Below are positions 58,424-64,000 of a DNA stretch of 64,000 nucleotides, one piece after another. A program made the position numbers and the translations under genes. This DNA is from Clostridia bacterium (GTDB taxonomy: Bacteria; Bacillota; Clostridia; Christensenellales; Borkfalkiaceae). The notes under the pieces are model-generated. The model was not told the DNA's origin. It saw only the letters and a list, made by a program, of their open reading frames with translations, and made no database searches. How positions within the stretch are numbered: position 1 is the first letter of the stretch; each line of letters starts with the position of its first letter. The stretch covers positions 372,001 to 436,000 of the forward strand of contig JAGAIP010000003.1 in NCBI GenBank assembly GCA_017626495.1, written 5' to 3'.

Positions 58424-59592
58424 TGTTTCACGTTACGCTCAAAAAAGGCGAAGAAAAGAGAATCGTCGCAGGACACAGCTGGGTCTATGCGAACGAAGTC
58501 GCCGACGTCAAAAAAGAAGACACGGACAAAAACGGCGCTCTCGCAGCCGTCTATGCCCACGACGGGAGATTCATCGGCAAGGGCTATATCAACCATGCGT
58601 CGAAAATCCTCGTGAGAATTTTTATACGCGGCAAGGAAGAGGATTCGAAGGAACTCTACCTCGAACGCATTCGGAAAGCGAACGATTACCGCCGTTCCCT
58701 CGGCTATGAAAACGCCTATCGCATGGTATTCGCGGAGGCGGACGATCTGCCCGCGCTCATCATCGACCGCTACGACGACGTTTACGTCATGCAGTGTCTC
58801 TCCCTCGGCATCGAGAAACGCAAGTCGCTCATCGTGGAATGTCTCGTGGAGTTGTTTGCGCCGAGAGGCGTTTACGAGCGTTCGGACGTTGCCGTACGGG
58901 AAAAGGAAGGACTTCCCCTTGCGGAGGGCGTCTTGTACGGAGAAGTTCCCGAAGAAGTCGTCATCACGGAAAACGGACTTAAAATGTCCGTCGACGTTCG
59001 TCACGGTCAAAAGACGGGGTACTTCCTCGATCAAAAGGAAAACAGATACGCGGTGCGCCGTTACGCTAAGGGAAAAGACGTGCTCGACTGTTTCTGCAAC
59101 AGCGGAGGATTTTCCCTCAATGCGTCTTTGACGGCAAATTCCGTCACCGCGGTGGATATTTCCGAAGTCGCGCTCCGAAACGTCCGAAGAAACGCCGAAC
59201 TCAACGGGATCTCCAACCTGACGACGCAGTGCGGAGACGTATTCGAAGTGCTCCGAACCTATAAAAAAGAAGGAAAAAAATTCGGGCTCGTGATTCTCGA
59301 CCCTCCCGCCTTTTGCAAAAGCGCGGCGGAAGTCAAGGACGCGTACCGCGGTTACAAGGACATCAACCTCATCGGCATGAAACTCGTCGAAGAGGGCGGA
59401 TTTTTGGTAACCTGTTCCTGTTCCCACTATATGACCATGCCTCTCTTTGAAAAAATGCTCATCGAGGCGGCAAAAGAATCGGGCAGAAGAGTGAGGAGCG
59501 TCGAGGTCAAAGTGCAAGCGCCCGACCATCCTTCTTTGCTCTGTGCGGAAGAAACGCAATATTTGAAATTTTTTGTCCTTCAAGTACTATAA
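58423..59592 (+). CDS. RlmI-like class I rRNA (cytosine-C5) methyltransferase
   Basis: A 389-aa protein with an N-terminal PUA domain (VTLKKGEEKRIVAGHSWVYANEV), a middle RlmI-type domain, and a C-terminal SAM methyltransferase domain: GQKTGYFLDQKENR, VLDCFCNSGGFSLNASL, LDPPAFCK and TCSCSHYMT with the catalytic Cys. RlmI methylates C1962 of 23S rRNA in E. coli; exact site here is inference. The protein begins exactly as the family does, so the ATG is secure despite the lack of a ribosome binding site. Confidence 0.93.
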   Translation: MFHVTLKKGEEKRIVAGHSWVYANEVADVKKEDTDKNGALAAVYAHDGRFIGKGYINHASKILVRIFIRGKEEDSKELYLERIRKANDYRRSLGYENAYRMVFAEADDLPALIIDRYDDVYVMQCLSLGIEKRKSLIVECLVELFAPRGVYERSDVAVREKEGLPLAEGVLYGEVPEEVVITENGLKMSVDVRHGQKTGYFLDQKENRYAVRRYAKGKDVLDCFCNSGGFSLNASLTANSVTAVDISEVALRNVRRNAELNGISNLTTQCGDVFEVLRTYKKEGKKFGLVILDPPAFCKSAAEVKDAYRGYKDINLIGMKLVEEGGFLVTCSCSHYMTMPLFEKMLIEAAKESGRRVRSVEVKVQAPDHPSLLCAEETQYLKFFVLQVL

Positions 59593-59598
59593 ATGAGA

Positions 59599-59627
59599 TT
59601 GACAGAAAAAGACAAACATGGTAAAAT
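59599..59627 (+). promoter_or_regulatory. Promoter of the SecB-like gene
   Basis: TTGACA, 17 bases, TAAAAT, followed by AGAGAGG before the ATG at 59661. Confidence 0.7.
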
Positions 59628-59660
59628 AGGAAAAAATTGATCATCAGAGAGGTATCTATT

Positions 59661-60089
59661 ATGAATATCGCTTTCAAAGGCGTTACCGCAGAAGAAATGA
59701 ACTTTAAGATGAATAGAATCCAGATGCAGCCCAACACGAGATTTGAGATTAAACCCTCTTTCGCTCGTCAAATTCAGCGCATTCAGGAAAACGAAAAGCT
59801 TCTTGTCGTTCATCTCAACCTGAAAATCGAATCCACCGAAGAGGCTCCCAAGCCCTTCAATATGTTCATCTCCCTCATGGGTATGTTCGAAGTAGAAGGC
59901 ATGGAAACCGATGAAGATCAGAGAAGATTCGCCATCGAATCCACGAACATTCTCTATCCTTACCTTCGCGCTTGCGCCACCAACCTTACGGCAGACGCAT
60001 TCGCAAACCCCCTCGTTCTTCCCGTCATCCCCGGCGGTATGATCTTCCCCGAAGACAGACAGCCTGCCGTCGATCCCAGCCAGAACTAA
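59661..60089 (+). CDS. SecB-family export chaperone-like protein
   Basis: A 142-aa protein of the SecB fold: PFNMFISLMGMFEVEGM matches the beta-strand with the G-x-F-x-x-x-G pattern, and STNILYPYLRACATNLTADAFANPLVLPVIPGGMIF matches the SecB helix NILFPY-R plus the conserved PV/ F end. SecB-like proteins in bacillota are of uncertain role (export chaperone or toxin-antitoxin partner); no toxin gene is adjacent. AGAGAGG site before the ATG; ended by a GCGACGG/CCGTCGC terminator. Confidence 0.75.
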   Translation: MNIAFKGVTAEEMNFKMNRIQMQPNTRFEIKPSFARQIQRIQENEKLLVVHLNLKIESTEEAPKPFNMFISLMGMFEVEGMETDEDQRRFAIESTNILYPYLRACATNLTADAFANPLVLPVIPGGMIFPEDRQPAVDPSQN

Positions 60090-60098
60090 ACGATACAA

Positions 60099-60121
60099 GC
60101 GACGGAATTCCGTCGCTTTTT
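60099..60121 (+). terminator. Intrinsic terminator after the SecB-like gene
   Basis: Perfect 7-bp stem GCGACGG/CCGTCGC with AATT loop and TTTTTC tail. Confidence 0.85.
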
Positions 60122-60130
60122 CATTTCACC

Positions 60131-60415
60131 GTGTATTACCCTATTCTTCTTACCGTCTATATCGTCTGTCTTTCGATTTTATCTATCGTCGCGTTCGCCT
60201 CATATGCGTCGGACAAGTTCCGCGCAAAGAGCGGAGCCGTTCGGATTCAAGAAAAAACGTTGCTCGCGCTCGCCGTATTCGGCGGAGCCGTCGGAGCGTT
60301 TCTCGCAAGGCTGATCTTCCGTCACAAAACGAAAAAGCTCTCCTTTTCCATCGTCGTCGGTCTTTCGCTGACCGCACAGATCGGCGTTCTCGCCCTCATG
60401 CTGATTCTCCTATGA
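60131..60415 (+). CDS. DUF1294 membrane protein
   Basis: A ~94-aa protein with three membrane helices and the DUF1294 signature: FASYASDKFRAKSGAVRIQEKTLLALAVFGGAVGAFLARLIFRHKTKKLSFSI. Function unknown; such domains occur alone or with cold-shock domains. The GTG at 60131 is the first plausible start after the terminator, but no Shine-Dalgarno site is seen. Start uncertain. Confidence 0.75.
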   Translation: MYYPILLTVYIVCLSILSIVAFASYASDKFRAKSGAVRIQEKTLLALAVFGGAVGAFLARLIFRHKTKKLSFSIVVGLSLTAQIGVLALMLILL

Positions 60416-60627
60416 AAGAAAAAACCTCGATCAAACGCTCTCACGCGGTGAAGAGCAACGTTCAACTTGTTCTTTTGTGTCTTTTCGCAACGGTTGCAAC
60501 CGCGCTGTTCTGGATTTCCCTTGCGCTTATGCCGATCCTGCAAATACCTCTCTTTTTGCTCCTATTCCTCCCCTCTGCTCTTTGCGTCGTCCTCTCCGCC
60601 GTTCTGTTTTTGAAATTCAGGCGTTAG
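60412..60627 (+). CDS. Small two-helix membrane protein
   Basis: A 71-aa protein: basic N-terminus (MKEKTSIKRSHAVKSN) then two hydrophobic helices (VQLVLLCLFATVATALFWIS; LFLLLFLPSALCVVLSAVLF). Not recognised. Start overlaps the DUF1294 stop (ATGA), so translation is likely coupled. Confidence 0.6.
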   Translation: MKEKTSIKRSHAVKSNVQLVLLCLFATVATALFWISLALMPILQIPLFLLLFLPSALCVVLSAVLFLKFRR

Positions 60628-60693
60628 AAAAGATTGCTTCGTATCGTAAATTCAAAACAGCATTACAATCTAATACTTGTTGCATTTTTCCGA

Positions 60694-60722
60694 TTGACAA
60701 TTATGTACACGAATGATATAAT
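60694..60722 (+). promoter_or_regulatory. Consensus SigA promoter of the 96-aa membrane protein gene
   Basis: Exact TTGACA, 17 bases, TATAAT, with AAGGTG as ribosome binding site before the ATG. Confidence 0.85.
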
Positions 60723-60742
60723 TAACAAAAAGGTGAAATTAT

Positions 60743-61033
60743 ATGTTTGACAATATCGGAAGAAAACTTAAAACATTTGCAAATATAGTTGGGCATGTGG
60801 GAATCATAGCTTGTCTGATTATAGGAATTTTTTTCCTTTATTTCAATACTACTATCGGATTTATCATTCTGATTTTAGGAACATTCGTTGTCTGGTTTTT
60901 TACAGCCGTCCTTTATGGCTTTGGCGAATTGATAGAAAATCAGTCAATCATTGCAAAAAATACAACCATATTGGCGAAATTCAAATTTCAAGAAAACAAC
61001 ACCGAATCAACTCAGTCCAAGAGTACGGAATGA
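60743..61033 (+). CDS. Hypothetical 96-aa membrane protein
   Basis: Two membrane helices (HVGIIACLIIGIFFLYFN; IGFIILILGTFVVWFFTAVLYGF) followed by a short polar tail ending TESTQSKSTE. Similar small proteins often carry a zinc ribbon at the end; none is present here. AT-richer than its neighbours. Ended by a terminator at 61042-61081. Confidence 0.7.
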   Translation: MFDNIGRKLKTFANIVGHVGIIACLIIGIFFLYFNTTIGFIILILGTFVVWFFTAVLYGFGELIENQSIIAKNTTILAKFKFQENNTESTQSKSTE

Positions 61034-61041
61034 AACTTTAT

Positions 61042-61081
61042 AAAAGGTACAAGAATCTTCCTCTTATACCTTTTATTTTTT
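61042..61081 (+). terminator. Intrinsic terminator
   Basis: 8-bp stem AAAAGGTA/TACCTTTT with a 17-base loop and a long T-run. Confidence 0.7.
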
Positions 61082-61108
61082 TTGGGTATTACCATGAAAG
61101 AAATAGCC

Positions 61109-61630
61109 TTATCTATCTTCTACCCTACGGATAATTCCGTATACTTTTTCGTAAATTTCTTTTACGATTGAATCGTCTTTGAGGGGAGCGGGATAACTCA
61201 TGATGATCAAAGGGAGCGGTTCGCCACCGTGATAGGACGGTTGCTCATATGAGAACGCATTGCGGTGAAAACCGTGTTTCTCGTAAAAACGGACGCGTCG
61301 AATCTGATTTTGCTCGACGGGAAACTCCACTTCGAGGCAGACCTTGCCGTGCTTTTGACAGAGCAAATCGAGCGCCTGACCGCCGAATCCATTTCCTCGG
61401 CATTCCTCTCTGAGGGCAAAATGCTCCACGAAAAGCCCGTCCGAAAGCGTCCACACGCTGATAAAACCAACGCTTTCCCCCTCTTCGACGATATGATAGA
61501 CGGTGAAATCCCGACGTTTCATTTCTTCCCGAAACGCTTCTCCGTCCCGTCTCTCTTCATAGATAAAACTTTGTTCCATGAGCGCATAGAGTTCTCTCCA
61601 CTCGCATGCGCTTGCTTTTTTCAGTTCCAT
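61109..61630 (-). CDS. GNAT-family N-acetyltransferase
   Basis: A 173-aa acetyltransferase: ASACEWRELYALMEQSF, YHIVEEGESVGFISVWTL, VEHFALREECRGNGFGGQALDLL (acetyl-CoA R-x-x-G-x-G/A loop seen as RGNGFG) and VRFYEKHGFHRN. Substrate unknown. The start is six bases below a TATATT -10 box and has no Shine-Dalgarno site at a usable distance. Confidence 0.88.
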   Translation of the reverse strand: MELKKASACEWRELYALMEQSFIYEERRDGEAFREEMKRRDFTVYHIVEEGESVGFISVWTLSDGLFVEHFALREECRGNGFGGQALDLLCQKHGKVCLEVEFPVEQNQIRRVRFYEKHGFHRNAFSYEQPSYHGGEPLPLIIMSYPAPLKDDSIVKEIYEKVYGIIRRVEDR

Positions 61631-61636
61631 ACCTCA

Positions 61637-61665
61637 AATATACCATAAACCGTCCCAAAACACAA
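61637..61665 (-). promoter_or_regulatory. Promoter of the GNAT gene, predicted leaderless
   Basis: Minus strand TTGTGT, 17 bases, TATATT, TGAGGT, then the ATG. Confidence 0.6.
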
Positions 61666-61698
61666 GCCGATTGAAGTAAAAGGCTCGTGTTTTTTGCT

Positions 61699-61738
61699 TT
61701 CGACAAACGAAGTGTTTTTTCGACGCGATTCGACAAAA
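61699..61738. promoter_or_regulatory. Cluster of Spo0A-like boxes
   Basis: Two exact TTCGACA (reverse of TGTCGAA) at 61699-61705 and 61729-61735, with a near match TTCGACG at 61719-61725. They lie 20-50 bases upstream of the promoter of the 51-aa gene and downstream-side of the GNAT promoter. Confidence 0.5.
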
Positions 61739-61756
61739 TATCCCCGTATGACTTCA

Positions 61757-61785
61757 TTGACTGCTCCACGGAAACGAAGTATAAT
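61757..61785 (+). promoter_or_regulatory. Promoter of the 51-aa gene
   Basis: TTGACT, 17 bases, TATAAT, ~45-base leader with AAAGGAG. Confidence 0.75.
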
Positions 61786-61837
61786 AAAAGCACAACAAAA
61801 GTAACTCGTTGAAAAGCAAATCAAAAGGAGAAAAACC

Positions 61838-61993
61838 ATGGAAAAAATCATTCTGAACGAGGCCGAACTTGCATATGAAATGGAGTTCGTTTTCAAAGAC
61901 CTGCTCTGCGCAACCGTAGAGAAAAAGGAAAACCTCATCTGTCTCACGTTCGAGGACGGTTCCAAATTCAAAGTCGAGTTCACGAAAGCGTAA
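61838..61993 (+). CDS. 51-aa acidic/charged small protein
   Basis: A short ORF with a strong AAAGGAG site seven bases before the ATG and its own promoter. It begins MEKIILNEAELAYEMEFVFK and ends LTFEDGSKFKVEFTKA, with alternating charged and hydrophobic residues and one Cys pair-like C-A / C-L spacing. No family recognised. The Spo0A-like boxes upstream suggest sporulation-phase control. Confidence 0.7.
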   Translation: MEKIILNEAELAYEMEFVFKDLLCATVEKKENLICLTFEDGSKFKVEFTKA

Positions 61994-61995
61994 AC

Positions 61996-62066
61996 GATAC
62001 TACACGATAGTGTAGTAAATCGAAACGCGAACAAGCTATACTGATACTACATAAATATGAAGTATC
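61996..62066 (+). promoter_or_regulatory. Operator region of the XRE gene
   Basis: Perfect inverted repeat TACTACAC-4-GTGTAGTA (61998-62017), a direct repeat GATACTACA at 61996-62004 and 62043-62051, and GATACT-12-AGTATC (62043-62066). A TATACT -10 box lies between the repeats. Likely autoregulation. Confidence 0.6.
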
Positions 62067-62078
62067 GGGGGTTTGATC

Positions 62079-62318
62079 GTGAAATTAGCCGAGGCGATTG
62101 CCGCAAGAATCGAAGAACTCATGAACGAGAGGGAAATTACGCAATACCGTTTATCCATGTTGAGCGGCGTATCTCAATCCACCATCAGCGCGATTCGAAA
62201 CAAAGTACACGATTCGCCCAACATCAAACCCATCTATGAAATCACGCAGGGACTTGAAATCGGCTTGGACGAATTTTTCAACAGTCCCCTGTTTACGAGA
62301 GAAAACATCGAAGATTAA
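62079..62318 (+). CDS. XRE-family HTH transcriptional regulator
   Basis: A 79-aa single-domain HTH protein: LAEAIAARIEELMNEREITQYRLSMLSGVSQSTISAIRNKVHDSPNIKPIYEITQGLEIGLDEFFNSPLF. The GTG at 62079 has GGGGG seven bases upstream and is preferred over a TTG two codons earlier. It may control itself and the 51-aa gene 85 bases upstream. Confidence 0.88.
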   Translation: MKLAEAIAARIEELMNEREITQYRLSMLSGVSQSTISAIRNKVHDSPNIKPIYEITQGLEIGLDEFFNSPLFTRENIED

Positions 62319-62352
62319 AATTACGCCGTCTTTTTGCAAGACGGCGTAACGC

Positions 62353-63009
62353 TTATTCACGAAAATCCTCGAAGGTTACGTTCGTACAGTAATCGAACGC
62401 GCCTGCGCCGATGAGCGTGAGCGACTGAGGCAGATTGACAAATTCGAGATTCACGCAACAGCGGAAGGCATTCTCGCCGATGGTCGTGACGGTTTCCGGC
62501 AACACGACTCTCCTGATCGTAATATTCCCTGCGAATCCTTCGTCCGCGATTTTCGTTACGACGTAACCGTCGTGCGCCGCAGGAATGACGATCTCTTCCA
62601 CATTTCCCGCAGTTCCGATTTCGACGGAGAGCGTGCCGTCGGGCAGGAGAGAATAGGAAAGTCCGTATGTATACGATTTGTCGGACAAGTTCCCCTGCGT
62701 CAGATCCCGAATCCATTCGGATTCCGTTCCCTTATAATCGGGGAACGCATCTATGTACAGTTCGTAGGCGGACTTTCCGTTTACGCCGTCCGCGCCGTCC
62801 TTTCCGTTGAGCCCGTCCTCGCCCATGATGAAACCGGCGTTGATCTGCTGTCCGTTTCCGAGCTGAATGATGAGCTCGCCCTTGTCGTTGACAGACGCGG
62901 AAGTCACTTTACTCCCCGTTGAGGAGATGGTCTCGCAGGCACACAGACAGAAGAACGCCTGTATGCTCACGATGAGGCAGTAGAGAATAATACAGATGTT
63001 TTTTTTCAT
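62353..63009 (-). CDS. BspA-like leucine-rich-repeat lipoprotein
   Basis: A 218-aa surface lipoprotein: signal peptide with a Cys-rich lipobox (FCLCAC, lipidation likely at Cys25), a short collagen-like Gly-rich stretch (GEDGLNGKDGADGVNGKSAYELYID) and two or three LRR_5/BspA repeats near the C-terminus (EEIVIPAAHDGYVVTKIADEGFAGN; TIRRVVLPETVTTIGENAFRCC; LEFVNLPQSLTLIGAGAFDYC). Binding of host or matrix ligands is typical for such proteins. AAGGAGG before the ATG. Confidence 0.85.
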   Translation of the reverse strand: MKKNICIILYCLIVSIQAFFCLCACETISSTGSKVTSASVNDKGELIIQLGNGQQINAGFIMGEDGLNGKDGADGVNGKSAYELYIDAFPDYKGTESEWIRDLTQGNLSDKSYTYGLSYSLLPDGTLSVEIGTAGNVEEIVIPAAHDGYVVTKIADEGFAGNITIRRVVLPETVTTIGENAFRCCVNLEFVNLPQSLTLIGAGAFDYCTNVTFEDFRE

Positions 63010-63129
63010 AACTTGCTCCTCCTTACTGAGCAAGCGTATTGTATCAATTTCTTCATGCCAAAGAATAAAGGATTGTGACGGAAGGAAAGTCATCTTGTCA
63101 TGTGCCTTTTATTTCAACCAAAGAAGCGC

Positions 63130-63165
63130 GAAAAAAGTCGAATGTTGCCCGCATTCGACTTTTCT
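63130..63165 (-). terminator. Intrinsic terminator of ypeB
   Basis: 11-bp stem AAAGTCGAATG/CATTCGACTTT with a short loop and a run of six T on the minus strand. Confidence 0.85.
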
Positions 63166-63208
63166 TATCGTCCTTTCCGCAAAAGAGCCTGCCTCGTTAC
63201 GCGAACGA

Positions 63209-64000
63209 TTATTTAAGGAACATACCCTGCTTGCTCTCAACCACGGTATAGATGGCGACTTCTTCCCCCGTCTTTGCGTCGACGTAGACGAGATAGGACT
63301 TGTTTCCGCGCTTACCCTCGCACTCGTAGCAGAGCACTTCTTCTCCGCGCAGGGGAATGATGGCGAGATTCGTTGCCGTCACTTTCATTTTATCTCCCAC
63401 TTCCTCGATGGCGCGAGCCTTGCTGATCGTCGGTTTTCCGATTTTTCTTGCGCGATGGCTCGCGTAGTAATCCGCGGCTTCCATGCCGATGACCTTTCCC
63501 TTCGTCTCGCACACCTTCACTTTAACGGTATCCGGATAGAGCAGAACGTCGTTTTGTTCCGCGACAAAGGTGAAGTCTACCGTCGTTCCGCTTTCGCTGA
63601 CAAAAACGGATTCCACTTCGTCGATGCCGATGGATTCGAGGAAGTCCTCCGCGATCTCTTCGCATTTCTCGATATTGAAGTTCTTCGCCTCGCACTTTTC
63701 ATAGGAATCGAAGAAAATGAGCTTACCGCCTTCCTTGGAGATTTGCGCAAAGATTTCTCTGCCCCTGGTGTCCGTCAAGGAATAGTTGTAGCACGCGATG
63801 GAGTCGGAGACAGCCTCGCCCGTCTGTTCCACCGTCTTGATGTTATAATCGGCGAAATACCGTCTGACAAGTTCTTCCCCTTCGCCCGTGGAGATTTTTT
63901 CGCCGAGGCTGACCGTCGCCTGTACGACTTCATTCTTCTTTTCGTCGAGAGAGGCAAAGAGCTGCGAGAATTTCCCGTCCCCGCCCTTCAACAGACACTT
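63209..64000 (-). CDS. ypeB: Germination protein YpeB, C-terminal part (cut by right edge)
   Basis: The visible 263 residues contain PepSY-type domains: EGEELVRRYFADYNIKTVEQTGEAVSDSIACYNYSL, CEEIAEDFLESIGIDEVESVFVSESGTTVDFTFVAEQNDVLLYPDTVKVKV, and a C-terminal GEEVLCYECEGKRGNKSYLVYVDAKTGEEVAIYTVV. YpeB works with the spore cortex hydrolase SleB, usually its neighbour (here beyond the edge). The frame is open to the window end, so the N-terminus, including the membrane anchor, is outside. Confidence 0.88.
   Translation of the reverse strand, partial: KCLLKGGDGKFSQLFASLDEKKNEVVQATVSLGEKISTGEGEELVRRYFADYNIKTVEQTGEAVSDSIACYNYSLTDTRGREIFAQISKEGGKLIFFDSYEKCEAKNFNIEKCEEIAEDFLESIGIDEVESVFVSESGTTVDFTFVAEQNDVLLYPDTVKVKVCETKGKVIGMEAADYYASHRARKIGKPTISKARAIEEVGDKMKVTATNLAIIPLRGEEVLCYECEGKRGNKSYLVYVDAKTGEEVAIYTVVESKQGMFLK

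Noticed and set aside
1..64000. CRISPR arrays, complete insertion sequences, rRNA genes, replication origin
   Set aside because: No regularly spaced repeats, transposase genes, rRNA sequence or DnaA-box cluster was seen.

Overview
The window looks like a chromosomal segment of an endospore-forming, strictly fermentative member of the Bacillota (class Clostridia). The GC content is moderate. The supporting genes are a sporulation sigma factor of the SigK type, a YpeB-type germination protein, a short eukaryote-like ProRS, McsA/McsB/ClpC, a three-subunit NADH-linked [FeFe] hydrogenase and pyruvate phosphate dikinase. An uncultured gut lineage such as Christensenellales/Borkfalkiaceae would fit, but that placement is inference.

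Layout. 1-6.5 kb (minus strand): start of dnaG (runs off the left edge), an HD-type dNTPase, and a tightly overlapping shikimate operon aroC-aroB-aroE-aroQ-aroK plus an SDR oxidoreductase. 6.7-14.6 kb (minus): folate operon folC-folE-folP-folBK, then sigK, then mcsA-mcsB-clpC without a ctsR gene. 14.7-16.4 kb (plus): DUF421/DUF4363 pair and a CmpB-like membrane protein. 16.5-21 kb (minus): proS, a cobalamin-riboswitch-controlled ECF/DUF4430 uptake pair, DegV. 21.2-26.5 kb (plus): phosphohexomutase, transketolase, an EEP-family hydrolase, a nitroreductase. 26.7-38.4 kb (mostly minus): ppdK, recO-yqzL-rsfS-nadD/yqeK, nnr, birA, recX, ilvE, yigZ, tyrS. 38.6-43.7 kb: two GH43 arabinan-type hydrolases flanking a NifU-like/GGGtGRT pair. 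43.9-48.2 kb: tRNA-Leu followed by an AT-richer island with a NERD protein, a Sel1-repeat protein and a MATE/serine-recombinase chimera. 48.3-53 kb: VOC protein and hydA-hydB-hydC. 53.1-56.1 kb: TetR and MerR regulators, a frameshifted flavin reductase and an iron alcohol dehydrogenase. 56.2-56.5 kb: tRNA-Val-Gly-Cys. 56.6-64 kb: PadR/DUF1700/DUF4097, an RlmI-like methyltransferase, SecB-like protein, small membrane proteins, GNAT, a 51-aa protein below Spo0A-like boxes, an XRE regulator, a BspA-like lipoprotein and ypeB (cut by the right edge).

Two regulatory themes stand out. First, tyrS is preceded by an 18-codon Tyr-rich leader peptide, an antiterminator-capable segment and an intrinsic terminator. 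This is a classical ribosome-mediated attenuator, where Bacillota usually use a T-box. Second, at least four genes with good start codons (folC, the TetR gene, the RlmI-like gene, the GNAT gene) have a SigA-type promoter whose -10 box lies exactly six bases before the start codon and no usable Shine-Dalgarno site. Sporulation-type promoters before sigK and DUF421 have nearly the same geometry. This predicts leaderless mRNAs as a regular mode of expression here.

All calls come from reading the sequence and family knowledge; no database search was run.
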